DNA of 64,000 nt from the NCBI RefSeq assembly GCF_027889715.1, contig NZ_JAPJZH010000007.1, positions 186,001 through 250,000 on the forward strand, written 5' to 3'. Below the pieces are notes generated by a model. The model made no database searches. It saw only the letters and a list, made by a program, of their open reading frames with translations, and was not told the origin of the DNA. Origin of the DNA: Allohoeflea poritis. GTDB lineage: Bacteria > Pseudomonadota > Alphaproteobacteria > Rhizobiales > Rhizobiaceae. Numbering within the stretch: position 1 is the stretch's first letter; the number at the start of each line of letters is the position of its first letter. Of this stretch, positions 27,887 to 37,423 are shown piece by piece. A program made the position numbers and the translations under genes.

Positions 27887-29376
27887 GCGAATTGCTGACC
27901 CGCGACGAATACGCGGCGATCGCCAAAGGACTCGACTTTCCGCGTTCGCCCTTCATCGACGGACGGTTCCACACCGCCGGCGGCGGCGAATTCGAGACCG
28001 TCAACCCGGCAACCGGCGAGACCATCTGCAAGATCGGCGCCTGCAGCGGCGAGGATGTCGATCTCGCCGTTGCACGGGCGCGCGAGGCGTTCGAGGAGGG
28101 CCGATGGTCGAAACTGCACCCGGCCGAACGCAAGGACGTGCTGATCCGGCTATGCAAACTGATCACACGCAACGCGCGCGAACTGGCGGTCATGGAGAGC
28201 CTCGATTCCGGCAAGCCGATCCGCGACTGCGTGACGATCGACATTCCCGAGACGATCCACACCATCAAATGGCACGCGGAAGCCGCCGACAAGATCTACG
28301 ACCAGACAGCGCCAGCCGGCGAGGATGCGGTGGCGATGATCGTGCGCGAGCCGATCGGCGTCGTGGCGGCGGTCCTGCCGTGGAACTTTCCGTCGCTGAT
28401 GCTCGCCTGGAAAATCGGGCCGGCGCTGGCAGCCGGAAACTCAGTCATCGTCAAGCCCGCGGAGCAGACATCGCTGACCGCGCTGCGGATTGCCGAACTC
28501 GCCATGGAGGCAGGCATTCCGCGCGGCGTGCTGCAGGTCCTGACCGGCGACGGGCCGGGCGTTGGCGAACCGCTTGGAATGCATATGGACATCGACATGG
28601 TGAGCTTTACCGGCTCGACCGAGACGGGACGGCGTTTCCTGCGCTATGCGGCAGATTCAAACCTGAAGAAGGTGGTCCTGGAATGCGGCGGCAAGAACCC
28701 GGCCATCGTTCTGGCCGACGCAGAAAATCTCGATCTCGTCGCGGGCCATGTGGTCAATGCCGCCTTCTGGAACATGGGCGAGAACTGCTCGGCCAATTCA
28801 CGGCTCATCGTGCAGGCGGGGATCAAGGATGCCTTGATGGAACGCATACAGGCGCGGCTGCGCGACTGGAAGACGGGCGATCCGCTCGATCCCCAGAACC
28901 ATCTCGGCGCGCTGATCGACGCCGACCATTGCAGGAAGGTCGCCTCCTATCTGGACGGCATCGAGGCGCTTGCAGGCGGTGCCCTCGCCGGCGCTTATCT
29001 CGAGCCGACGCTTGTGGAGACCGACCGCGACCACCGGCTGGCGCGCGAGGAGGTGTTCGGACCGATCCTGTCGGTCATCACGGTCGCGAGCGCCGACGAG
29101 GCGCTCGAGATCGCCAACGATACGCAATACGGGCTTGCGGCCAGTATTTTCACGGCGAACGGACGCAAGGCGCTGTCGGCGGCACGGGCCATTCGTGCCG
29201 GCACGGTCACCGTCAACTGTTATGGCGAGGGCGATATCACGACGCCTTTCGGCGGCTACAAGCAATCGGGCTTCGGCGGGCGCGACAACGGCTTGCATGC
29301 CCATGACCAGTACACGGAAACCAAGACGATCTGGATCGATCTTTCCGATCCGGCTGCACAGGACGACGTCGGATGA
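27883..29376 (+). CDS. NAD(P)-dependent aldehyde dehydrogenase
   Basis: A 497-residue aldehyde dehydrogenase most like the PuuC/betaine-aldehyde group. The active-site Glu267 lies in VVLECGGKNP and the nucleophile Cys302 in MGENCSANSR; the cofactor loop is FTGSTETGR, with PWNFPSLMLAWKIGPALAAG before it. It oxidises an aldehyde from the pathway to a carboxylic acid. A strong GGAGG ribosome site precedes the ATG, which overlaps the lyase stop. It overlaps mttB by four bases as well, so the operon is tightly coupled. Confidence 0.93.
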   Translation: MSELLTRDEYAAIAKGLDFPRSPFIDGRFHTAGGGEFETVNPATGETICKIGACSGEDVDLAVARAREAFEEGRWSKLHPAERKDVLIRLCKLITRNARELAVMESLDSGKPIRDCVTIDIPETIHTIKWHAEAADKIYDQTAPAGEDAVAMIVREPIGVVAAVLPWNFPSLMLAWKIGPALAAGNSVIVKPAEQTSLTALRIAELAMEAGIPRGVLQVLTGDGPGVGEPLGMHMDIDMVSFTGSTETGRRFLRYAADSNLKKVVLECGGKNPAIVLADAENLDLVAGHVVNAAFWNMGENCSANSRLIVQAGIKDALMERIQARLRDWKTGDPLDPQNHLGALIDADHCRKVASYLDGIEALAGGALAGAYLEPTLVETDRDHRLAREEVFGPILSVITVASADEALEIANDTQYGLAASIFTANGRKALSAARAIRAGTVTVNCYGEGDITTPFGGYKQSGFGGRDNGLHAHDQYTETKTIWIDLSDPAAQDDVG

Positions 29377-30932
29377 ACGCTATCGAGGAAGCACCAAGAA
29401 CAAGACGGGGCGGGCGCGGCGCACGGCGCGAAATCCGCACGGCCATCGACACGAAGATGCTGCCGGCGCTGAAGCGCAGGCTGCCCTTGGTCGAACCGAT
29501 GGACGGCGATCAGATCGCCCGGATCGACGATGCCTCCATGGCCATTCTGGAAGATGTCGGCGTCGTCTTCCGCGACCCGCAGGCGATCGCCGACTGGCGC
29601 GCCGCCGGCGCCGATATCCGCGACGACGACCGGGTGCATCTTGACCGCAACCTTGTCCGCGAACTGATTGCGTCCATACCGGAGAGCTTTACCTATCACG
29701 CTCGTAATTCGGCTAATAACCTGCCCTTCGGCAAGGACCATTCGATCTTCGTGCCGATGACCGGTGCGCCCTATCTGCGTGACCTCGACGACAAGCGCCG
29801 GGGACCGACGCTGGACGACCTTGCCAATTTCCACAAGCTCGCGCATATGCTGCCGGCGCTTCATTCGTCGGCTCACCATATTGTCGAGCCGATGGACCAT
29901 GTGGTCGCGCATCGCCATCTGCGCATTACCTATTCCTCGATGAAGCACTCGGACAAGACCTTCATGGGCATGACGACGAGCCCGAAGAACGCCGAGGACG
30001 TGATGGAGATGTGCGCCATCCTGTTCGGCGCCGACTTCATGGAAGACCATCCGGTCGTCACCGGCAACTGCAACGGCAATTCACCGCTCGTCTGGGACGA
30101 GGTGATGCTGGGCGCCATGCGCGCCTTCTGCCGCAGGAACCAGCCGGTGCTGTGCTCGCCCTTCGTGCTCGGCGGCGCCAATACGCCAGCCTCGACCGCC
30201 GCCGCGGTCGCGCAGCTCAACGCGGAAGCGCTGTCCGCGCTCGCCTATACGCAGGTGGTGCGCAAGGGCTGCCCGGCGATTTACGGCCACTATCTTTCGA
30301 CGGTGTCCATGAAGTCGGGCGCGCCGATGGCCGGAACGCCCGAGATCAGCCTGATGAATTTCATGATCGGGCAAATGGCCCGGTACTACCGCATTCCCTG
30401 GCGCACATCGAACACGCTGGGCGGCGCCAAGACCTTCGACGCGCAGGCCGGCTATGAAAGCGCATCAACCATGATGGCGACCCTGATGGCCGGGGCAAAC
30501 TATATCTGGCACTCGGCCGGCTGGAACGAGGCCGGCATGCATTGTTCCATGGCCAAGTTCGTCGTCGATGCCGAGCAATGCGCCATGGGCTACCGTATGG
30601 CGGAAGGCGTGAAATGGGACGATTTCGACGAGGCGCTCGCGGCCGTGCGCGATATCGGCCCGGGCGGGCACTATCTCGGCCACCCGCATACGCAGGCGCG
30701 GTTCCAGGAGGCTTTCTTCATGCCGGAACTGTTCGACAACAATTCGATCGAACAATGGATGGCCGAAGGCAGCCATGAGATCACCGAACGGGCGCTCAAC
30801 CATGCCCGCAATCTGCTGAAAAATTACGAGGAACCCCGGCTGGACGAAGGCGTCGACGAAGCGCTGCGCGACTATATTGCGCGGCGGGAGCGGGAGATCC
30901 CGGCGGTCGATGCGCTGAACGACGAATACTGA
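29373..30932 (+). CDS. Non-pyrrolysine MttB-family (trimethylamine methyltransferase-like) protein
   Basis: A 519-residue protein of the MttB superfamily. It shows the barrel features AILEDVGVVFRDP, LANFHKLAHMLPALHSSAHH, VLGGANTPASTAAAVAQLNA, GTPEISLMNF and WNEAGMHCSMAKFVVD. The frame has no internal stop, so unlike archaeal MttB it needs no pyrrolysine; non-Pyl members include glycine-betaine and carnitine methyltransferases that pass a methyl group to a corrinoid protein. No corrinoid protein or reactivase gene is nearby. Its place between aldehyde dehydrogenase and FAD oxidase suggests demethylation of a betaine-type substrate. Confidence 0.88.
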   Translation: MNAIEEAPRTRRGGRGARREIRTAIDTKMLPALKRRLPLVEPMDGDQIARIDDASMAILEDVGVVFRDPQAIADWRAAGADIRDDDRVHLDRNLVRELIASIPESFTYHARNSANNLPFGKDHSIFVPMTGAPYLRDLDDKRRGPTLDDLANFHKLAHMLPALHSSAHHIVEPMDHVVAHRHLRITYSSMKHSDKTFMGMTTSPKNAEDVMEMCAILFGADFMEDHPVVTGNCNGNSPLVWDEVMLGAMRAFCRRNQPVLCSPFVLGGANTPASTAAAVAQLNAEALSALAYTQVVRKGCPAIYGHYLSTVSMKSGAPMAGTPEISLMNFMIGQMARYYRIPWRTSNTLGGAKTFDAQAGYESASTMMATLMAGANYIWHSAGWNEAGMHCSMAKFVVDAEQCAMGYRMAEGVKWDDFDEALAAVRDIGPGGHYLGHPHTQARFQEAFFMPELFDNNSIEQWMAEGSHEITERALNHARNLLKNYEEPRLDEGVDEALRDYIARREREIPAVDALNDEY

Positions 30933-30937
30933 CAGCC

Positions 30938-32275
30938 ATGACCGCGGTGACCAAACAGCCTTTCGATCCGGGACCGGCGGCATGGAACGAGATCCTGCCG
31001 GCGGCGACGGCCTTCGACAGTCTCGCATCTGATTTCCAGGCGGACGTCCTGGTCATCGGTGGCGGCTTCGCCGGACTGTCGGCGGCCCGGCGCCTGAAAC
31101 AGCTGCAGCCGGACGCCACCGTTGCGGTCGTCGATGCACGCCGCATCGCCGAGGGGCCCGCGGGGCGCAATTCCGGCTTCATGATCGATCTGCCGCACAA
31201 TCTCGCATCAAGGGACTATGCGGGCGATGCGGACCGGGACCGCTCGCAAACCGCGCTGAACCGGGAAGCGATCGCCTTTGCGGCCGATGCGGCGCAGGAA
31301 TACGGCATGTCCGAGGAGGCTTTCAGCCCGAGCGGCAAGATCAACGCCGCGGCCACCGGGCGCGGCGTTGCCCACAATAACGACTATGCGGCGCATCTGC
31401 AGGCAATGGGCGAGGCGCATGAACTGCTCGACGCAAAGGCCATGCAGGATATCTGCGGCTCCGGCTATTATCTGGGCGGCCTCTACACGCCCGGAACCGC
31501 CATGCTGCAGCCGGCGCTTTACGTTCGCGGTCTTGCCGCAGGCCTGGCCGGTTCGGGCGTCCTGCTTTTCGAGAACACGCCGGTCGTGGCCCTGGCGCGG
31601 GAAGGCCGATCCTGGCGTGCTGAAACGCCATCGGGCACGATTTCGGCCGGAACGGTGGTGCTGTGCGTCAACGGCCATGCGGAGAGTTTCGGCTATTTCA
31701 AACGCCGGCTCATGCATATCTATCTCTACGCTTCGATGACCCGTTCGCTGTCTTCCGAAGAGTGTGCAGCGCTCGGCGGCCAGGAACGGTGGGGCTTTAC
31801 GCCGGCCGACCCGCTCGGCACCACCGTGCGGCGGATTTCCGGAACGGGGGGCGACCGCATCGTCGTGCGCAACCGATTTACATGGGCGCCGGGCCGCAGT
31901 GTCGCGGCACAAAGGCCGCAATCGGTCGCGCATGTCCATGACCGCTCGTTTTCGGCCCGGTTTCCGAAGCTTGCAGGCATCGATATGGAATACAGATGGG
32001 GCGGGCTGCTTTGCCTCAGCCTGAACACGGCGCCCGCCTTCGGGGAACTGGAGCCCGGCCTTTACAGTGCCTGCTGTCAGAACGGTCTAGGAACAGCCGC
32101 CGGGACGCTCTCCGGAAAGCTGATCGCCGAACAGATCTGCGGCCATGAATCAGCGTCGCTCCTGGCCATGCAATCGCTTCCGGCTCCCAAGCGCCTGCCG
32201 CCGGAACCGTTCGCATCCATCGGCGCCAATGCGACCATGCGCTGGGGCGAGATGCGGGCGGGCAAGGAGCTTTGA
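30938..32275 (+). CDS. FAD-dependent amine/amino-acid oxidoreductase (DAO family)
   Basis: A 445-residue flavoprotein. The FAD-binding motif VLVIGGGFAGLSAARRL lies at about 36-52 with the GPAGRNSGFMIDLP segment after it, as in gamma-glutamylputrescine oxidase and sarcosine oxidase-like enzymes. The C-terminal YRWGGLLCLSLNTAPAFGEL matches the family's substrate/FAD cap. It would oxidise a secondary or N-methyl amine to an imine or aldehyde, feeding the aldehyde dehydrogenase. Last gene of the gntR operon, 5 bases after mttB. Confidence 0.9.
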   Translation: MTAVTKQPFDPGPAAWNEILPAATAFDSLASDFQADVLVIGGGFAGLSAARRLKQLQPDATVAVVDARRIAEGPAGRNSGFMIDLPHNLASRDYAGDADRDRSQTALNREAIAFAADAAQEYGMSEEAFSPSGKINAAATGRGVAHNNDYAAHLQAMGEAHELLDAKAMQDICGSGYYLGGLYTPGTAMLQPALYVRGLAAGLAGSGVLLFENTPVVALAREGRSWRAETPSGTISAGTVVLCVNGHAESFGYFKRRLMHIYLYASMTRSLSSEECAALGGQERWGFTPADPLGTTVRRISGTGGDRIVVRNRFTWAPGRSVAAQRPQSVAHVHDRSFSARFPKLAGIDMEYRWGGLLCLSLNTAPAFGELEPGLYSACCQNGLGTAAGTLSGKLIAEQICGHESASLLAMQSLPAPKRLPPEPFASIGANATMRWGEMRAGKEL

Positions 32276-32293
32276 GCCTACGCCGGAATTTCG

Positions 32294-32845
32294 TTACTTG
32301 AAGGCTTCTCCGGGATAGGCACCCCAGATTTCGTCCTGGGCCACCCAGCCCTTGGTGCCCTGCACTTCGCCACGACACCATTTGCCATTGCATTCGTCGA
32401 TCCGAACGACAACGCCCGGCTCGAGCTTGGCGACCAGGTCGGCGCCCTTCTGCGGCTTTGCCCGCAGCAGCACATAGACCCGCGCATCGCCGCGCTTCCA
32501 TGGCGCGATGATCGCCGTGCGATCGCCGGTAAGCAGCGATTTGTGGATCCAGCCCTCGGTTCCATCCGGGTCGCGCACCCTGCGCCAGTGGTCATATTCC
32601 TGGATGATTTCCATCGGAATGCCCGAACGGGTGTACAGCCATTCGACCGCGTAGTCGCGGCTGGGTCCGATGCGAAGATTGACGCGCCGTGCCTTGAGGC
32701 TGACAAAGCGGGGCAGCGGCAGGCCGCTCGCGCCCTTTGCCGCGCTCTGCGCGAGTGCCGGCGGGCTGAATGTCGGTGCCGTCAACAGCAGCATCGCCGC
32801 GGCGATAGCTGCACTTGTGATACGCGTGACGGTCGCGGCATTCAT
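32294..32845 (-). CDS. SH3-like domain secreted protein
   Basis: A 183-residue exported protein with a signal peptide (hydrophobic core 10-24, ending PALAQ). Two bacterial SH3-like repeats follow: ARRVNLRIGPSRDYAVEW with WRRVRDPDGTEGWIHKSLLT, and RVYVLLRAKPQKGADLV with WCRGEVQGTKGWVAQDEIWG. Such proteins bind cell-wall or extracellular peptides; this rhizobial type is common and unassigned. ATG 32845 was chosen because GGAGAG precedes it at ideal spacing. It is convergent with the oxidase gene and divergent from the 2-hydroxyacid dehydrogenase. Confidence 0.85.
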   Translation of the reverse strand: MNAATVTRITSAAIAAAMLLLTAPTFSPPALAQSAAKGASGLPLPRFVSLKARRVNLRIGPSRDYAVEWLYTRSGIPMEIIQEYDHWRRVRDPDGTEGWIHKSLLTGDRTAIIAPWKRGDARVYVLLRAKPQKGADLVAKLEPGVVVRIDECNGKWCRGEVQGTKGWVAQDEIWGAYPGEAFK

Positions 32846-33046
32846 TGCACTCTCCATCGATGATCTCCACCGGCTGTCATTGCCACTTGTGCAGCGCCCG
32901 GCGCAATCGAAAATTTTCATTCCGGTGCGGAACGAGATCGCTTTGTCTTCCCGCATTCGTCTGATAAAAACGACCCGTGTGACCGGACATTACCGGGACT
33001 ATCACACCATGGTTAAAGAGCTCTCAACAAGGGGCCGATCGAGGAA

Positions 33047-34048
33047 ATGCCGAATAAAAAGCGACCGAAGGTGTTCATCACCCGCAAGCTGCCCGAATCT
33101 GTGGAAACCCGCATGTGCGAGCTGTTTGACGCGGAGCTGAACATCGAGGATACGGCCCGGTCCCAGCATGAGCTGGTCGAGGCGATGAAATCCTTCGACG
33201 TGCTGGTACCGACCGTCACGGACCGTATCGACGCGGCGATGATCGAGCAGGCGGGGGACAATCTCAAGCTGATCGCCAATTTCGGAAATGGCGTCGACAA
33301 CATCGACATCGACGCGGCCGCCCGCAAGGGAATCACCGTCACCAACACACCTAATGTGCTGAACGAAGACACCGCCGACATGACCATGGCGCTGATCCTG
33401 GCGGTTCCGCGCCGCCTCGCCGAAGGCGCCAATGTCCTGATGGGCGACGGGGTCTGGAACGGCTGGTCGCCAACCTGGATGCTCGGCCACCGGATCTGGG
33501 GCAAGCGGCTCGGCATTGTCGGCATGGGGCGCATCGGAACCGCGGTGGCGCGCCGGGCCAAGGCCTTCGGCCTGTCCATCCACTATCACAACCGCAACCG
33601 GGTTGATCCGATTACCGAAGAGGATCTCGAGGCCACCTACTGGGAAAGCCTCGACCAGATGCTGGCACGGGTGGATATCGTTTCGGTCAATTGCCCGTCG
33701 ACGCCGGGAACTTTCCATCTGCTCTCGGCGCGCCGGCTCGATCTGCTGCGTCCGGAAGCCTATATCGTCAACACGGCGCGCGGCGGCATTATCGACGAAG
33801 GCGCGCTGATCAAGAACCTGCAGGAAGGCAAGATCGCCGGGGCAGGCCTCGACGTCTTCGAGCACGAACCGGCCGTCAATCCGAAGCTGGTCAAGCTGGC
33901 GCAGGCCGGCCGGGTGGTCATCCTGCCGCATATGGGTTCGGCCACTATCGAGGGGCGGATCGACATGGGCGACAAGGTGATCATCAATATCCGTACATTG
34001 TTCGACGGGCACAGGCCGCCGGACCGGGTGCTGCCCGGGCAGCTATAG
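33047..34048 (+). CDS. D-isomer-specific 2-hydroxyacid dehydrogenase (glyoxylate/hydroxypyruvate reductase type)
   Basis: A 333-residue NAD(P)-dependent dehydrogenase. The N-terminal half has IANFGNGVDNIDIDAAARKG; the Rossmann motif is GIVGMGRIGTAVARRAKAFG at about 155-174; catalytic residues lie in NTARGGIIDE (Arg), LDVFEHEP (Glu) and LPHMGSATIEGR (His). It reduces glyoxylate or hydroxypyruvate, or acts in reverse. AGGAA precedes the ATG. It stands alone, convergent with moeB. Confidence 0.9.
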   Translation: MPNKKRPKVFITRKLPESVETRMCELFDAELNIEDTARSQHELVEAMKSFDVLVPTVTDRIDAAMIEQAGDNLKLIANFGNGVDNIDIDAAARKGITVTNTPNVLNEDTADMTMALILAVPRRLAEGANVLMGDGVWNGWSPTWMLGHRIWGKRLGIVGMGRIGTAVARRAKAFGLSIHYHNRNRVDPITEEDLEATYWESLDQMLARVDIVSVNCPSTPGTFHLLSARRLDLLRPEAYIVNTARGGIIDEGALIKNLQEGKIAGAGLDVFEHEPAVNPKLVKLAQAGRVVILPHMGSATIEGRIDMGDKVIINIRTLFDGHRPPDRVLPGQL

Positions 34049-34079
34049 GCCGCCGGACCCGATGGACCGACCGGTCTGG

Positions 34080-34835
34080 TCAGGCTGAGCGATAAGTGAT
34101 CGTGTCAAAGCGGGCGGCCAGTGCATCGTAGAGCAACAGCCGGCCGATAAGCGGTTCGCCAATGCCGGTGATGAGCTTGATGACCTCCATGGCCTGGAGC
34201 GTGCCGACAACACCGGTGAGCGCGCCGACAATGCCGGCCTCCGCGCAGCTCGGCAAAAGGCCGTCGGGCGGCGGAGCGGGAAACAGGTCCCGATAGGTCG
34301 GGTTCGGCCGGCCCTCGCCATCTTTCAGGAACGGGACAAGCACCGTCACCGATCCGTCGAAACGGCCAACGGCGGCGGTGACAAGCGGCCGCTCCAGCGC
34401 GGCGCACTGATCGGCGACCAGATAGCGGGTGGCGAAATTGTCCGATCCGTCGGCGATGACGTCATAGCGCGCGATGAGTTCGGCCGCATTGGCCGCGTCG
34501 ATACGCACGGGATGCGCCTCGACAACGACATGCGGATTGATTCGCCGCAGCGCCTTTGCAGCGCTGCCCGTTTTGGCAGACCCGACCGCCTCGGTGTCAT
34601 GAAGAACCTGGCGCTGCAAGTTGGACAGAGAAACGGCGTCGTCATCGACGATGCCCAGCGTCCCGACTCCGGCAGCGGCCAGATACTGCAACAGGGGCGA
34701 GCCGAGACCGCCTGCGCCGATCACGAGCACACGGGCCTTCTTGAGCTTCTGCTGTCCCGGGCCGCCGATCTCGGACAGAACGATATGGCGGGCATAGCGT
34801 TCCAGCTCGGACGGCGTCAGTGCGTTTTCGGTCAT
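34080..34835 (-). CDS. moeB: Molybdopterin-synthase adenylyltransferase MoeB/ThiF-family protein
   Basis: A 251-residue E1-like adenylating enzyme. The nucleotide site GAGGLGSPLLQYLAAAGVG is at about 39-57, with VSLSNLQRQVLHD and DGSDNFATRYL after it, and LLPSCAEAGIVG near the C terminus. The first CXXC zinc pair of E. coli MoeB is not present, as in many alphaproteobacterial members. It adenylates the C terminus of MoaD or ThiS. The ATG overlaps the recF stop, making it the last gene of a dnaA-dnaN-recF-moeB string. Confidence 0.9.
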   Translation of the reverse strand: MTENALTPSELERYARHIVLSEIGGPGQQKLKKARVLVIGAGGLGSPLLQYLAAAGVGTLGIVDDDAVSLSNLQRQVLHDTEAVGSAKTGSAAKALRRINPHVVVEAHPVRIDAANAAELIARYDVIADGSDNFATRYLVADQCAALERPLVTAAVGRFDGSVTVLVPFLKDGEGRPNPTYRDLFPAPPPDGLLPSCAEAGIVGALTGVVGTLQAMEVIKLITGIGEPLIGRLLLYDALAARFDTITYRSA

Positions 34836-35998
34836 TGGCTTTTCACCGGCATTTCCTGTGCATCGGCTGTTGCACGCGCGACCGTGCCTGAATCCACCGC
34901 CAGAAACTCGGCGCGCGAACCGAGCGCCTTGAACATAGCGCTGTCGGTCCCGGTCATGAAGGCCTGGCCGCCCAGAGCGTCGACCAGATCGAAAAGCGCG
35001 GCGCGGCGGCCCTCGTCCAGATGGGCGGCGATTTCATCGAGCAGAAGGACGGGTGCATGGCCGCAGATTTCGCCGGTGAGCCGGGCATGGGCCAGCACCA
35101 GCCCAACCAGCAGCGCCTTCTGCTCGCCGGTCGAGCAGCGGGCCGCGTCCATATCCTTGCCGCGATGCCGCACCATCAGATCCGAGCGATGCGGGCCGGT
35201 CAGTGTCCGCCCGGCGGCGGCGTCCCGGTCGCGGGACGCAGCAAGCTGCACGGCCAATGCTTCTTCCTGCTCCGCCGCGTTTTCGCCCGGAATGCCGGAC
35301 AGGAAATCTTCCAATTGCAGGCCGGCCCGGGGGAACGGCCCGTCGTCCTGGCGGTCATCGATCAGCCCGGTCAGCATGGCGATCAGTTCGCGGCGGGCAA
35401 GCGCGATGGCAATCCCGAATTCGGCCATCTGGACTTCGATACCGCTCAACCAGGAAGGGTCCAGCCGCCCCTCGGAAAGCAGCCGGTTGCGGCTGCGCAT
35501 GGCGCGCTCATAGTCGAGCACCCGTTTTCCGTGGCCCGGATCGATAGCCAGGACCTGACGGTCGAGGAAGCGCCGCCGGTCCGAAGCCGGTCCGGTGAAC
35601 AGGCCGTCCATTGCCGGTGTCAGCCAGACGATGCGCAGATGCTCCAGCAGTTCGTCATTGCTGCGGGCGTTGGTGCCGTTGATCCGCAAACGGCGGCCCG
35701 AGCCGCCATTCTCCGGATCGCCGCCGGCGCTGGTGCCGATCTCCACCGGCCCCTGCATGCCGTCCAGCGCGGCGAAGACGGTAAATCCGGCGCCGGCGCC
35801 CTCGCGGCACATGTCGGGATAGGCCGCGCGGCGCAGGCCACGGCCGGGTGTCAGCAGAGAAACGGCTTCCATGAGGTTGGTCTTGCCGGCGCCGTTTTCG
35901 CCGGTCAGCACCACGTGGCGCCTGTCGAGATCGAGGTCGAGCTGCCGGTAGTTGCGAAAATCCGTCAGTTTGAGACGGGTCAGGCAGGCAGCGTTCAC
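34832..35998 (-). CDS. recF: DNA replication/repair protein RecF
   Basis: A 388-residue SMC-like ATPase. It opens LTRLKLTDFRNYRQLDLDLD, has Walker A in TGENGAGKTNLMEAVSLL, the signature STGEQKALLVGLVLAHA, and Walker B VLLLDEIAAHLDE. RecF loads RecA at gapped DNA with RecOR. The start is a GTG at 35998 since no in-frame ATG precedes the conserved N-terminal strand. It lies 13 bases after dnaN and overlaps moeB. Confidence 0.96.
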   Translation of the reverse strand: MNAACLTRLKLTDFRNYRQLDLDLDRRHVVLTGENGAGKTNLMEAVSLLTPGRGLRRAAYPDMCREGAGAGFTVFAALDGMQGPVEIGTSAGGDPENGGSGRRLRINGTNARSNDELLEHLRIVWLTPAMDGLFTGPASDRRRFLDRQVLAIDPGHGKRVLDYERAMRSRNRLLSEGRLDPSWLSGIEVQMAEFGIAIALARRELIAMLTGLIDDRQDDGPFPRAGLQLEDFLSGIPGENAAEQEEALAVQLAASRDRDAAAGRTLTGPHRSDLMVRHRGKDMDAARCSTGEQKALLVGLVLAHARLTGEICGHAPVLLLDEIAAHLDEGRRAALFDLVDALGGQAFMTGTDSAMFKALGSRAEFLAVDSGTVARATADAQEMPVKSQ

Positions 35999-36011
35999 AA
36001 TATAGCCTGCC

Positions 36012-37130
36012 TCACACGCGCATCGGCATCAGCACATAGAGCGCGCTTTCCTCGGCGACGTCGCGCACAAGGGTGGGCGAGCCGGGATCGGCGAACAGGA
36101 AGACGGCCTCCGTCCCGCTGAACTGGCCGGTGATATCGAGCAGATATTTGGCGTTGAAGCCGATCTCCAGCGCTTCGTTCTTGTAGCCGACCGCCAGCTC
36201 TTCCGTGGCGCTGCCGGAATCGGGATTGTTGACGGTGAGCGTCAACAGGCCCTCGGTCAGTGCCAGCTTGACGGCGCGGCCGCGTTCGGAGGAGATCGTC
36301 GAGACGCGGTCAACGGCCGATGCGAAGGGCGCGCAATCGACCGTGAGTTCCTTGTCGTTGCCCGTGGGAATGACCCGCTGATAGTCCGGAAAGGTTCCGT
36401 CGATCAGTTTGGAGGTGAGCAGCACGCCGCCGATGGTGAAACGGATCTTCGCCTCAGACACCTCGACCGTCACCGCGACATCGGGGTCGTCGACCAGCTT
36501 CTGCAGTTCGCCCACGGTCTTGCGCGGAACGATGATGCCGGGCATGCCTTCCGAGCCGGACGGCGCCTCGATGTCGGCGCGCGCCAGGCGGTGACCGTCG
36601 GTGGCGACGGCACGCAGTTTCAGCGACCCCTCTTCCTCGATGGTGTGCATGAAGATGCCGTTGAGATAATAGCGGGTCTCCTCCGTCGAAATGGCGAACT
36701 GGGTGCGGTCGATGAGCATCTTGAGTTCGGTCGACTGGAGCCGGAAGGTGTGGCTGAATTCGCCGGCCGTCAGATCCGGAAAATCGGATTCCGGCAGGCA
36801 CTGCAGCGAGAATTTCGAGCGGCCCGAGGCGACGGTCATGCTGGCGCCCTCCGGATCGACGGCAAGCAGCACCTCGGCACCGTCCGGCAGTTTGCGGACA
36901 ATGTCGTAGAGCAGATGCGCCGGAACCGTCGTGGAGCCGGATTGTTCGACATTTGCGGCGGTCGCCTCGGTGACTTCCAGATCGAGATCGGTCGCCTTGA
37001 GGTCGAGCGTCGCGCCGTCCGCCTTCAGCAGCACGTTGGACAGGATCGGGATCGTATTGCGCCGCTCAACCACGCGATGGACGTGGTTCAGTGATTTCAG
37101 GAGGTTGGAACGCTCGATTGTCACACGCAT
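36012..37130 (-). CDS. dnaN: DNA polymerase III beta subunit (sliding clamp)
   Basis: A 372-residue three-domain clamp beginning MRVTIERSNLLKSLNHVHRV and ending ALYVLMPMRV, with the middle-domain segment RYYLNGIFMH and YQRVIPTGNDKELTVD at the domain 2-3 boundary. It encircles DNA and tethers the polymerase. It follows dnaA after a 293-base spacer that may hold its promoter, and precedes recF by 13 bases. Confidence 0.98.
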   Translation of the reverse strand: MRVTIERSNLLKSLNHVHRVVERRNTIPILSNVLLKADGATLDLKATDLDLEVTEATAANVEQSGSTTVPAHLLYDIVRKLPDGAEVLLAVDPEGASMTVASGRSKFSLQCLPESDFPDLTAGEFSHTFRLQSTELKMLIDRTQFAISTEETRYYLNGIFMHTIEEEGSLKLRAVATDGHRLARADIEAPSGSEGMPGIIVPRKTVGELQKLVDDPDVAVTVEVSEAKIRFTIGGVLLTSKLIDGTFPDYQRVIPTGNDKELTVDCAPFASAVDRVSTISSERGRAVKLALTEGLLTLTVNNPDSGSATEELAVGYKNEALEIGFNAKYLLDITGQFSGTEAVFLFADPGSPTLVRDVAEESALYVLMPMRV

Positions 37131-37423
37131 GGGTCTTTACACCAAATCCTGTTGTTCTTGTCGCGATCACCGGTGTGCCCGCCAGCCATCCGAACCGGCT
37201 TCCGGGACAACACGCCGCAAGGTCTGCCCGGCCATAGAGGGACTTTATGTTCGGGACAAGCAAAATGACAGATATACCGCCCCTAGCGCAAGCTTATGAC
37301 ACCAATGGCGGTCGCGCGGGACAGGCTTTCTGGGGATAAAGTGAATATGAGCGACCCATGCGTTTCAGGCTCCGCCAGAGCGGAGCCCGATCCGATAATC
37401 CGGTGTCGGTCAGCGTTGGCCGA

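Noticed and set aside
29373-30932. Pyrrolysine-type readthrough in mttB
   Set aside because: The frame contains no internal TAG; the gene is a non-pyrrolysine member of the family.
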